Shown: in pieces, positions 54,444 to 62,866 of the stretch
Numbering within the stretch: position 1 is the first letter of the stretch
How the letters are laid out: every line of letters begins with the position of its first letter
Source: Pseudomonadota bacterium
GTDB lineage: Bacteria > Pseudomonadota > Alphaproteobacteria > Sphingomonadales > Sphingomonadaceae
DNA: 64,000 nt
Assembly: GCA_023422695.1 (NCBI GenBank)
Contig: JAFAGN010000234.1
Location: forward strand, 10,755-74,754
Reading direction: 5' to 3'
Position numbers and translations under genes: made by a program
The notes under the pieces: generated by a model
What the model saw: the letters and a program-made list of their open reading frames with translations, nothing else
What the model was told of the DNA's origin: nothing
Database searches by the model: none

Positions 54444-56128
54444 ATTGGGACAAAGAGGTCGACATATTGGTCGTGGGCTCGGGCGCCGGCGCGCTGCTGT
54501 CGGCGCTGGTAGCGGCCGAGCGCACCGCCGATGTGCTGATCGTGGAAAAGGAGCCGCTATGGGGCGGAACATCGGCGACCTCCGGCGCCGGCATCTGGAT
54601 CCCGGCGAGCGACCAGGCTGCGGCCGAAGGCTTCCACGACAAGGTAGAAGACGCCTTCCGCTATGTTCGCAAGCTTTCGGCAAAAAATGTGCCCGACGCC
54701 AATATCCTCGCCTATGTCTCGACCGCGGCTGACATGCTGCGCTGGATGGGCAACCACACCGATATCCGCTACTGCGCCTTTCCCTATCCCGACTATCACG
54801 CGGAAAACCCTGGCGGCAGTCCAGCCGGCTACCGCACGCACATGCCGTTGCCAATGGATGGGCGGCAGCTCGGCAGCGACGTAGAGACGCTTCGCTTCGC
54901 TTCGCCCGCGGCGAGCCTTTTTGGCTATCTCAACTGGCATTTCGACGAAACCTACATGCTTCTGTTTCGCCAGAAGGGCTGGCAGCTTCATCTCTTCAAG
55001 AGCCTCGCGCGGTACTGGCTCGACTGGCCGTTCCGGTTCAAGTCGCGAAAAGATCGCCGGCTGACGCTCGGCAACGCACTGGTGGGCGGCCTGCGCATCG
55101 CGCTCAACCGGCGCAAGGTTCCGCTCTGGCTCGAAAGTCCGATGCGGGAACTCATTGCGGACAGGGGAGCGGTCAAAGGCGCGGTCGTTCGGCATCGGGG
55201 GCGCGATCTCAGGATTCGTGCCCGCAAGGGCGTCATTCTGGCCGCGGGCGGTTTCGACAAGAATCAGGACATGCGCGACCAATTTGCGCCGCTTTATCCG
55301 GCCGCGCTTTATTCTGGCGGCACCTCGGGCAATACGGGCGATGCGATCCGGGCGGGTGTTGCGGCTGGCGCCGGAACGATGAACATGCAGTCGACTTGGG
55401 CTGCGCCGGTCTTTTATGTGCCAGGCGAGGATCGCGGGCGACTGTCGACGATCGAGCGCGCGCTGCCCGGCAGCCTCATGGTCAACCAGAAGGGCGAGCG
55501 CTACCTCAATGAGGCCGCCTCTTATCATGTGGTGGGCCAGAAGATGGCAAAGCGGCAGAAAGAGCATGGCGATGCTTCGCCGAGCTGGTTCGTGTTCGAC
55601 CATGAATATCGTCACAGATATCCGGCTGGGCCGTTGCTGCCGCTGATGCCCGACTGGCTCCACCGCGGCGAGGTGCGCTCAGTCCTCCGGAAGGGCCGGA
55701 CAATCGCGGAGCTTGGCGAGCGAATGGGGGTCGATCCGGCGGCCCTGGAGAAGACGATCGCGCGCTACAACGGCTTCGCCGCAGAGGGCCAGGATCCCGA
55801 TTTCGATCGCGGCAAGGCGACCTACGACATGATGTATGGCGACCCGCGCGTGACACCGAATCCCTGCCTCCGTCCGCTTCTGAAAGGTCCCTTCTATGCG
55901 ATGCCGATCTACCCGGGAGATATCGGCACCAATGGGGGGCTGACGACCGACGATCGGGCCCGCGTTCTCGATACGGATGGAAAGCCCGTGCCGGGTCTCT
56001 ATGCGATCGGCAATAATGCGGCTTCGGCGATGGGTGAAAGCTATCCGGGCGCCGGTGTAACGATCGGCCCCGCCCTCACCTTTGGCTATATTGCGGCACG
56101 CGACGCCTTGGGAGCGAACGAGCGATGA
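54440..56128 (+). CDS. FAD-dependent 3-ketosteroid-delta-1-dehydrogenase-like protein
   Basis: This 562-residue flavoprotein has the FAD motif VVGSGAGALLSALVAAE and GGTSATSGAGIWIP, diagnostic of the KstD/fumarate-reductase-type group. The C-terminal region GPFYAMPIYPGDIGTNGGL carries the tyrosine that acts at the steroid ring in KstD, and SYPGAGVTIGPALTFGY ends the FAD domain. It would introduce a ring double bond next to a ketone, working with the operon's SDRs. Whether the substrate is a true steroid is not shown. Confidence 0.88.
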   Translation: MNWDKEVDILVVGSGAGALLSALVAAERTADVLIVEKEPLWGGTSATSGAGIWIPASDQAAAEGFHDKVEDAFRYVRKLSAKNVPDANILAYVSTAADMLRWMGNHTDIRYCAFPYPDYHAENPGGSPAGYRTHMPLPMDGRQLGSDVETLRFASPAASLFGYLNWHFDETYMLLFRQKGWQLHLFKSLARYWLDWPFRFKSRKDRRLTLGNALVGGLRIALNRRKVPLWLESPMRELIADRGAVKGAVVRHRGRDLRIRARKGVILAAGGFDKNQDMRDQFAPLYPAALYSGGTSGNTGDAIRAGVAAGAGTMNMQSTWAAPVFYVPGEDRGRLSTIERALPGSLMVNQKGERYLNEAASYHVVGQKMAKRQKEHGDASPSWFVFDHEYRHRYPAGPLLPLMPDWLHRGEVRSVLRKGRTIAELGERMGVDPAALEKTIARYNGFAAEGQDPDFDRGKATYDMMYGDPRVTPNPCLRPLLKGPFYAMPIYPGDIGTNGGLTTDDRARVLDTDGKPVPGLYAIGNNAASAMGESYPGAGVTIGPALTFGYIAARDALGANER

Positions 56129-56928
56129 TCCGGCGGCTTGAAGGCAGGGGCGCCGTGGTCACCGGCGCGGGGCGCGGTATCGGCGCCGCGATCGCGGGGC
56201 GCCTCGCCGCCGAAGGCGCACGGGTAGCGGCGCTCGACCTTTGCCGGCCCGACGCGGCCGACATGCTGTGCCTCGCCTGCGATGTCGCAGACAGCGCCTC
56301 GGTCGCCGAGGCGCTGAAGACGGCGCGCGAGGAATTCGGGCAGCTCGATATCCTCGTCAACAATGCGGGCATAGGCTCGGCACCTGGCGACGGCTCGGAG
56401 CAATTCTATGCGGCAATGGATCGGCGCGACGCTGCACTTGCCGCGCATGGCAGCTCGGACGAGCGTGTCGACCAACTCATCCATATGGAGGATCGGGGTT
56501 GGCGCGCGGTGATGGCGGTCAATATCGACGGTCCCTTTTTTGCGGCTCGCGAGTTCGTCCGCATTGCCGCAGCCGACGGGCGCGGCGGTGCCATCGTCAA
56601 TGTCAGTTCGACCTCGGCACAGTCGGGCGAGGGATCGCCGCACTATGTGACGAGCAAAGCCGCCATTATCGGGCTCACGAGGCAACTCGCGCGTGAGCTC
56701 GCGCCGCGCGGAATCCGCGTCAACGCGCTGGCGCCCGGACCGACAAACACTCCGATCATGGACGGTATCCCTTCAACATGGATCGACGGAATGAAGGCCT
56801 CGATTCCGCTTGGGCGGCTTGCCGACCCCGCCGAAATCGCCGCCGCAGCCGCTTTTCTCGCCAGTGATGATGCAAGTTTTGTCACCGGGTCAGTTCTCGC
56901 CGCAAACGGAGGGAGCTGCTTCTTTTAG
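56125..56928 (+). CDS. Short-chain dehydrogenase/reductase
   Basis: A 267-residue SDR overlapping the KstD-like gene by 4 bases. Motifs TGAGRGIGAAIA, NNAGIGSAPGDG, SSTSAQSGEGSPHYVTSK and a glycine-rich ANGGSCFF tail. An insertion of about 25 residues after the NNAG motif (to HMEDRGWRAV) is unusual and may form a substrate lid. Last gene of the OYE operon. Confidence 0.85.
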   Translation: MIRRLEGRGAVVTGAGRGIGAAIAGRLAAEGARVAALDLCRPDAADMLCLACDVADSASVAEALKTAREEFGQLDILVNNAGIGSAPGDGSEQFYAAMDRRDAALAAHGSSDERVDQLIHMEDRGWRAVMAVNIDGPFFAAREFVRIAAADGRGGAIVNVSSTSAQSGEGSPHYVTSKAAIIGLTRQLARELAPRGIRVNALAPGPTNTPIMDGIPSTWIDGMKASIPLGRLADPAEIAAAAAFLASDDASFVTGSVLAANGGSCFF

Positions 56929-57061
56929 CGACGGGCGCGTCTGACACGGCGCCGGTGTAGAGCTACGCGCTGCAAAGCCGACCGCCTACTCCGGCATTCC
57001 GTCTTGAGCGTCGGCAGTGCGCGTCGCGCCGCCGCCATCGGTTTCAACAGGGGAGGGGCTC

Positions 57062-57517
57062 ATGGCCATTAATGGAGTTAACCGCATCCTCATCGCAGTT
57101 CATGACCTGGAAAGTGCGAAAGAGAAGTATAACAACCTGCTTGGCGCGACTTTCCTTGATGCGCACTGGACTGGCGAACCGTTCGGAATAGCGGTGTCGA
57201 TCGCTTGGGACGCCGGGATCGAACTTTGCGCTCCGCTGCCCGGCAGAGAAGCCGACAGCGCCGTATCAGCCTATCTCGCGGCCTGCGGCGAAGGCGTGAT
57301 GAACATATTCTTCAATGTCTCCGATGGCGAGGCCGCGATGGAACGAGCCATTGGCCATGGCTACCAAAGCGTGCACTCTCTCGACTATACCCAGACCGAA
57401 ATTGACGAACATCTGAACGGTCTGTTCCAACGGTACCAGGAATTTACGCTCAATACGCGCGAACGTTGCGGTTTCACGGTCAGCCTCGCCCGGATCGAAC
57501 CAAAGCCGAGCGCCTAG
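57062..57517 (+). CDS. VOC (glyoxalase/bleomycin-resistance) superfamily protein
   Basis: The ATG at 57062 has GAGGGG 3 bases upstream and gives 151 residues. The opening VNRILIAVHDLESAKEKYNNLLG is a typical VOC first module with a metal-ligand histidine candidate. The family includes glyoxalases, epimerases such as methylmalonyl-CoA epimerase, and extradiol dioxygenases; this single-domain form is too small for a classical dioxygenase. Function in the cluster is unknown. Confidence 0.75.
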   Translation: MAINGVNRILIAVHDLESAKEKYNNLLGATFLDAHWTGEPFGIAVSIAWDAGIELCAPLPGREADSAVSAYLAACGEGVMNIFFNVSDGEAAMERAIGHGYQSVHSLDYTQTEIDEHLNGLFQRYQEFTLNTRERCGFTVSLARIEPKPSA

Positions 57518-57642
57518 ACGGCACCGCCCGAAATCTGCGCTCGAATGGCTGTTCCCATATTGCCGCCCGCGAGCGTGCCGCTTGCGCGCTGCTGCGCCCC
57601 CCGCATGCCCGCAGGACGTGCGTTGGTCGACAAGAAAAAGGT

Positions 57643-59229
57643 CTAGCGTGCCGCCCGGACCTGGACAAACCCCCGACTGGTCCCAGCGTAGATGCTGTCG
57701 TCGGGACCGAGAGCAAGCGCGGACCAATTATTGTTCCAATTGTTGCCCGTTCCGAGGGGAATGCGCGCCACCACGCTGCCGGTTGCAAAATCCAGCCCCG
57801 CGAGCGACCAGAGCTGATCGTCGGGCCTGCCGGTGTCGGGCTTTCGGACGCCCTCCATCCCAAGGTACCAGAGAATGCCGCTCCGGGTCGCAAGCTTCGC
57901 CACGACCGAGGGAACCTTGAGCGGAGAGGTCCAGACAAGATCGCAGCCGCTGCCGTCGTCACGAATGTCGAAGCGCGACACGCCGCCCGCGACGGTCCGA
58001 TAATCCTTGTGGCTGCGCGCATTGGTGTAGCCGAAATTATTCTCCACGACGACGCTCCGGCCGAAGCCCACCATCGAATTGTCGGTGGCGCTGGCGTCTT
58101 TTGCGAACATCGGGATCGAGCAGACCAGTCTTTTCGCGCCCTCGGGTAGCGTACCACGGCGCAGCACCACAAGGTTGATCCGCTCATCTGCATTGTCGGC
58201 GATCGCGATATAGTCGCGTCCGACCAGCGTCGGGGTCGTGCCGCTCCCCTGGTTGATCGAGCCGGTCTTGCGTGCCGATCCCCGATCATAGGCCTCGCGC
58301 CACCGCAGCTTTGGCGCACCGTTCGAAGCCGCCTCGAACGCATAGAGCGCATGATCCGACAAAATGTAGATTGCGCCTTCTTCCTGTGCCACCGCATTCT
58401 GGATTTCCTCGCCCTTTAACAGGGTGCGCGACACCTTTCCTGTATCCGGGTCGAGCGTTCCCACGCGACCGAAGCGCGTCGTCCACCAGTAAAGACCACC
58501 GGGCCCGGGAACCACCGAGGTCAGCATGTCGCAGGGTCCGCTTGCTAACCAATTGTCATAGTGCTGGCAATCATGGGGAATATGGGATCGCAGATCCCAG
58601 TCGCGCGTGCTCCGAACCGACCAGGCACCACCGCTCTTTACCGCCTCGAGGACACGAACATGCTGGCGGCTGTCGCCGAGGACAAGCCGCTCCTTGTCGT
58701 CGAGCACCATATAGGCTCCACCCGATGAATCGCTCGAGGTGATGTCGGGGTCGCGATGTATGATCGTCTGGAAGGCGCTCGGGCGCATCGGCAGGTCATA
58801 GACCGCGAGCGCGCGAAGGCTCCCGGGATCGATCAGCACGATCCGGAAGCCGAAAAGACCGCCGCACATCGCAAAAATTTTGCCGTCGCGGCGGAACAAG
58901 AAGGTCGCGCACTGGCGCTGAAGCTTGCCACCAGCGCGGCGGGAGCGGACTTCGACGGCTCCACCGAACGGACCGGCTACCGGATGCGTGTCCGACTGCC
59001 AGCCATCGCCATGCATCGTCGCCGATCCAACTGCCGCGAGGCCCGGCACCGGCGCTACGGCGCCCGCCACAGGAGCCGGCCGGAAGGCGGAATTCCAGCT
59101 GGGGGCAAGAGCCGAGCGGCCATCGAACGGCCGGGCGATCACCGCTTCGCGGTCGAGATACGGGACGCCCACCCCAACTACGGCGGCGAGAGCAACGGGG
59201 AGAGCCAGGAGGAACCAGCGCTTCCTCAT
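57643..59229 (-). CDS. Secreted or membrane-anchored beta-propeller protein (PQQ-dehydrogenase-like fold)
   Basis: A 528-residue protein with an N-terminal signal-anchor (MRKRWFLLALPVALAAVVGV). A series of beta-sheet repeats with tryptophan/glycine-rich turns such as GGLYWWTTRFGRVGTLDPDTG and NNNWSALALGPDDSIYAGT suggests a periplasmic propeller. Cofactor residues for PQQ are not obvious, and several cysteines could form disulfides. No catalytic function can be assigned. It lies one base after the SnoaL-like gene stop, suggesting one unit. Confidence 0.65.
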   Translation of the reverse strand: MRKRWFLLALPVALAAVVGVGVPYLDREAVIARPFDGRSALAPSWNSAFRPAPVAGAVAPVPGLAAVGSATMHGDGWQSDTHPVAGPFGGAVEVRSRRAGGKLQRQCATFLFRRDGKIFAMCGGLFGFRIVLIDPGSLRALAVYDLPMRPSAFQTIIHRDPDITSSDSSGGAYMVLDDKERLVLGDSRQHVRVLEAVKSGGAWSVRSTRDWDLRSHIPHDCQHYDNWLASGPCDMLTSVVPGPGGLYWWTTRFGRVGTLDPDTGKVSRTLLKGEEIQNAVAQEEGAIYILSDHALYAFEAASNGAPKLRWREAYDRGSARKTGSINQGSGTTPTLVGRDYIAIADNADERINLVVLRRGTLPEGAKRLVCSIPMFAKDASATDNSMVGFGRSVVVENNFGYTNARSHKDYRTVAGGVSRFDIRDDGSGCDLVWTSPLKVPSVVAKLATRSGILWYLGMEGVRKPDTGRPDDQLWSLAGLDFATGSVVARIPLGTGNNWNNNWSALALGPDDSIYAGTSRGFVQVRAAR

Positions 59230-59230
59230 G

Positions 59231-59887
59231 TCATTCGGCCCGCACCTTGACCTTCGGCGCAGCCCGGCCGCGCCGCATGCAATTCAGGAAATCGTCGAGA
59301 GGGGCGGGGTCGGGAACGGGCGTCGCGGCGTCGCCCGCGCGCGCCCAGAACTCCTCATAGCTGGGGAACAGCTTGTGGAAATTGCCCTCTACGGCCTCTG
59401 TGCCGGGCCAGCGCATCTTGGCGGACCCGACCGGGGGGGTGTTGAGGTCGGTCGCATACCAGTAGAGCGGAAGCCGCCGCGCAAAGTACCAGCGCGGTCC
59501 GTCGGGACCCGCCGTCCGCACATAGTCGTCGACATACATCATCTGCATGATGACCCACTCGCCGTCGCCGCCCGCGACCGGGGTTTCATGCTCATTTTTC
59601 GAATAGACCACGCCATGGGCATGATCGGGGTCGTCGAACTCGATGATATGTCCGCCGATATGGTGCGAGGTTCCGGTGAAGGGCGACCGCAACGTCCTGT
59701 CCATATAGGCGCGAAGCGCCGCGCGGCCTGCGGCGTTCCTGCCTACGCGAACATCTTCGGGAAACAGCGAGACCATCGCATCCATATCGCGCATGTCGAG
59801 CGCCAGTGCATATTTGGCGGGCAATTGGCGGATCGCATCGAGCGCCTCCAAGCGCGCGATTCGCTGTTCGAGCGTGGCTTCTCCCAT
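59231..59887 (-). CDS. SnoaL/NTF2-like protein
   Basis: A 218-residue protein; the first 150 residues form an NTF2-like fold (LEALDAIRQLPAKYALALDMRDMDAMVSLF, then HHIGGHIIEF and VIMQMMYVDDYVR). The family includes ketosteroid isomerase, dehydratases and small ring-hydroxylating beta subunits. The C-terminal 60 residues are an added tail. It is divergent from the TonB receptor, sharing a 126-base intergenic region with dyad site 6. Isomerase or dehydratase activity is plausible. Confidence 0.8.
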   Translation of the reverse strand: MGEATLEQRIARLEALDAIRQLPAKYALALDMRDMDAMVSLFPEDVRVGRNAAGRAALRAYMDRTLRSPFTGTSHHIGGHIIEFDDPDHAHGVVYSKNEHETPVAGGDGEWVIMQMMYVDDYVRTAGPDGPRWYFARRLPLYWYATDLNTPPVGSAKMRWPGTEAVEGNFHKLFPSYEEFWARAGDAATPVPDPAPLDDFLNCMRRGRAAPKVKVRAE

Positions 59888-59930
59888 CTCGTTTCTCCCA
59901 ATAATTTCATCGCTATCTTGCCGATTGTGA

Positions 59931-59975
59931 TACGCAAATACAAATCATATTTGCTTCTAGTTCTGCATTTGCGTA
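59931..59975. repeat. Inverted repeat TACGCAAAT ... ATTTGCGTA
   Basis: Perfect 9-base arms separated by 27 bases in the divergent promoter between the SnoaL-like and TonB genes. The right arm overlaps dyad site 6. The outward pairing (half-sites 40 bases apart) recurs at 51462-51508. Confidence 0.55.
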
Positions 59976-59999
59976 ACAAACAGCAGAGATGATCAAGCA
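59970..59999. promoter_or_regulatory. 30-bp dyad element, site 6 (TonB receptor/SnoaL)
   Basis: TGCGTAA-N16-TCAAGCA, 7 of 7 and 5 of 7 matches. It ends 14 bases before the receptor ATG, the same distance as site 1 from its gene. Confidence 0.55.
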
Positions 60000-60013
60000 T
60001 TGGAGGGTTGAGG

Positions 60014-62377
60014 ATGCGATACAGGTTGATGCAGGCGACAGCGGTTCTGGCAATGGCGGGCGCATTCGTGGCGGACCCCGCACGGGCACAGGAGAGCGCA
60101 GCCGCAGACACGGTGTCCGAGCCCGATGGCATCATTGTGGTGACCGCGCAAAAGCGTGCCGAGAATCTCCAGGACGTCCCGATTGCGATCTCCGCGCTTA
60201 GTAGCAGCTATCTCGAGGCGCGCGGCATCAGCTCGATCGACAATATCGGCGCGCTGGCGCCCAATGTAAAATTCGAGCGGGCGCCGGCGAGCGGCACGAT
60301 CGCCCAGATCGCGATTCGCGGCTCGGTGACGATCAATCCGGCGGTGACTTGGGAACCGGCAGTGGGTCTCTATCTCGACGGCGTCTATATTGCCAAGAAT
60401 CAGGGAGCGATTTTCGACGTCGCCGATCTCGAACGCGTCGAAATCCTGCGCGGTCCGCAGGGCACGCTTTATGGACGCAACAGCCTTGCCGGCGCCGTCA
60501 ATCTGGTCACCGCGAAACCCAGCGGCAAACTCGCCGCCAAGCTCGAGCTGTCGTACGGCGACTATGACCACAAGCGCGCGCGCGCCGTGCTCGACCTTCC
60601 CGCCATCGGACCCTTCTCGATCAAGGTCTCGGGTCAGATCACCAAGCGCGACGGGTTCGTCGACGTGGTGGACAATCCGTTCCCGGCCGCGGCCCCCTTC
60701 GCGCGTCCGGCATCGACCAGCCAGGCGCAGTCGCTCGACGGGCGAAGCGCGATGGTCCAGGTCCGGTTCGAACCGACCAGCAATCTGACCTTCGATTACA
60801 TGTACGACTATAGCAAATATGATCAGCGACCCGGCGCGGGCCAGTTGCTCCGCGTCAATACCAACGGCGATCCTCGCGATATCTTCGATCCCGGCTCGCC
60901 GGGATATATCGGAGTTCCGCTTGGCCTCTTTGCGAATCCCGACCGGCAGAAGCGTCTCAGCATCGATGCTGCCCCATTCTCCGAGTTTTCGCGCATCTAC
61001 GGACATGCCTTGACCGCGACACTCGATCTCGGCGGGGCTGAACTGAAGTCGATCACAGCCTATCGCGATCTCAAGTTCATCGACTCGCTCGAGCTCGACG
61101 GTTCGCCGATCGACATCGCGCGCACCTCGCGCATCACCGACATGAACAGCTTCAGCCAGGAGCTTCAGTTCACCGGCACAGCCCTTGGCGACCGGCTGCA
61201 TTATGTGGTGGGCGGCTTTTATTACGACGAGAGTGCAGGCACACTCAATCCGCAGACCTTCTTCGGCCTATTTGGTCCGTTCGCCAATGAATTCGACTCG
61301 CGTTACGCGTCGAACACAACGGCTTGGGCCGCCTATGCGCAGGCCGATTTCGCGATTACGGATGCGTTCAAGGTGACTCTCGGCGGCCGTTACACCGAGG
61401 AGAAAAAGGATATCAGCCGGTTCCTCCAGGTGCTGCGCGATCCTGCAATCCCTGCGGCGGCGCTGCCTTTCACGGTTGCCGACGTACGGTTCGGGGATCT
61501 GCCAGATGCGCGGTTCAGCAATTTCAGCCCGGCTGCGACGGTTTCCTACGAGGTCAACCGCGACGTGAATGTCTATGCCCGCTTCGCTCGCGGGTACAAG
61601 TCGGGCGGCTTTAACGGCGAGACAAATGTGTTCACGGCGCCGACGCCCGATTGTCCCACCGGAACGCCGGAACTTTGCAATCCCTATCGCCCGGAGAAGG
61701 TCGACAGCTATGAGGTCGGCATCAAGACAGTCCTCGCGGACGGAGTTATGACGCTGAACCTCGCCGGCTTCTACGACAAGCACAAGGACATCCAGCTCTC
61801 CGTATTCGACGCTCAGGGCGCTGCATCGTCGAAGGTGCTCAACGCGGCGGCGGCCACGATTCGCGGCATCGAACTCGAGACGGTGATCCGCCCTGCGCCG
61901 TGGCTGACCTTCAACGGCAGCTTTGCCTGGCTCGATGCGGATTATGACAGCTTCATCGAAGGCGGCGTGGATGTCTCGGACAACCGCGCATTCCCGCACA
62001 CTCCCAAATATTCGGTGTCGGCCGGCTTTGACTGGCGGGTGGCAGAAGGCAAATGGGGTCGGTTCAACCTGCTCGGCGATCTCAGCATGGTCTCCAAATA
62101 TTACACCTATCCTTATGCGCTCCGCGCCCCGGCGGCTTCAGACCAGATCGCCGCCGACACGCGCTCACCGGGACGGACGATCGTCAATCTGACCGCGTCG
62201 GTGACCAAAATCCCGCTCGGCCGTCTCGAGGGCAAGCTCAGTGCTTGGGTGCACAACCTCACCTATGAAAAGGCGCCGAGCAATTTTATCGATTTCGGAC
62301 CGGGGTTCGGCGGGATTCTCCTCGGATATTTCCCCGATCCCCGGACCTTCGGCCTGACGGCGGGAGTGAGTTTTTGA
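60014..62377 (+). CDS. TonB-dependent outer membrane receptor
   Basis: The ATG at 60014 has GGAGG 8 bases upstream; 787 residues. Signal peptide to PARAQ, TonB-box-like GIIVVTAQKRAENLQ, a plug with VEILRGPQGTLYGRNSLAGAV, and a barrel ending FGLTAGVSF. It is complete and clearly different from the other two receptors. It starts a unit with a SnoaL-like protein and a ferredoxin reductase, and probably imports the same or a related substrate as the receptor at 31.8 kb. Confidence 0.92.
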   Translation: MRYRLMQATAVLAMAGAFVADPARAQESAAADTVSEPDGIIVVTAQKRAENLQDVPIAISALSSSYLEARGISSIDNIGALAPNVKFERAPASGTIAQIAIRGSVTINPAVTWEPAVGLYLDGVYIAKNQGAIFDVADLERVEILRGPQGTLYGRNSLAGAVNLVTAKPSGKLAAKLELSYGDYDHKRARAVLDLPAIGPFSIKVSGQITKRDGFVDVVDNPFPAAAPFARPASTSQAQSLDGRSAMVQVRFEPTSNLTFDYMYDYSKYDQRPGAGQLLRVNTNGDPRDIFDPGSPGYIGVPLGLFANPDRQKRLSIDAAPFSEFSRIYGHALTATLDLGGAELKSITAYRDLKFIDSLELDGSPIDIARTSRITDMNSFSQELQFTGTALGDRLHYVVGGFYYDESAGTLNPQTFFGLFGPFANEFDSRYASNTTAWAAYAQADFAITDAFKVTLGGRYTEEKKDISRFLQVLRDPAIPAAALPFTVADVRFGDLPDARFSNFSPAATVSYEVNRDVNVYARFARGYKSGGFNGETNVFTAPTPDCPTGTPELCNPYRPEKVDSYEVGIKTVLADGVMTLNLAGFYDKHKDIQLSVFDAQGAASSKVLNAAAATIRGIELETVIRPAPWLTFNGSFAWLDADYDSFIEGGVDVSDNRAFPHTPKYSVSAGFDWRVAEGKWGRFNLLGDLSMVSKYYTYPYALRAPAASDQIAADTRSPGRTIVNLTASVTKIPLGRLEGKLSAWVHNLTYEKAPSNFIDFGPGFGGILLGYFPDPRTFGLTAGVSF

Positions 62378-62820
62378 CCGCTGACGATTATTTCGCGATC
62401 CAGCGCCTGATCAATCTCTATTTCCACCATGTCGACAGCGCGGATTTCGCAGCTGCAGGCGCGCTGTTCGACAAGGCGGAGATGGTTTATCCCGCGACGG
62501 GCAAGACGATCGTCCGCGACGGCGCGGCGGTCGCTGCGCTAATGCGCAGCTTCGTGAAGCTGCACGGGGCGAACGCGCTCCCGCTCACCCGTCATCACAG
62601 TGGGAACCTGATTATCGAGCCTGAGGGCGATGCGAAGGCATTGGCGCGCTGCAGCGCAATCATTTTCCAAGCTGCTGACGGCTTCCCGCTGCAGGCAGTA
62701 GCTGAGGCCAGATACAGCGATCGCTTCGAATGCTGCGAAGGCATCTGGCATTTCGTCCGGCGCGAGATGCAGCTTGGACTAATCGGCAATCTCAGCCAGC
62801 ACCTGCAGCGCAGCCTCTGA
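62374..62820 (+). CDS. SnoaL/NTF2-like protein
   Basis: A TTG start overlaps the receptor stop (TTGA), giving 148 residues. The whole sequence fits a single NTF2-like domain (DDYFAIQRLINLYFHHVDSADFAAAGALFDKA, then LTRHHSGNLIIEP). The His pair HH in the second strand is typical of SnoaL_4-type proteins near ring-oxidation genes. It may be a dehydratase or isomerase; a small oxygenase beta subunit is less likely without a neighbouring alpha subunit. Confidence 0.8.
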   Translation: MTADDYFAIQRLINLYFHHVDSADFAAAGALFDKAEMVYPATGKTIVRDGAAVAALMRSFVKLHGANALPLTRHHSGNLIIEPEGDAKALARCSAIIFQAADGFPLQAVAEARYSDRFECCEGIWHFVRREMQLGLIGNLSQHLQRSL

Positions 62821-62866
62821 CCAGATCTGAATATGGAGGCTGTGCCTAACTAGAGGCGAGACAATC

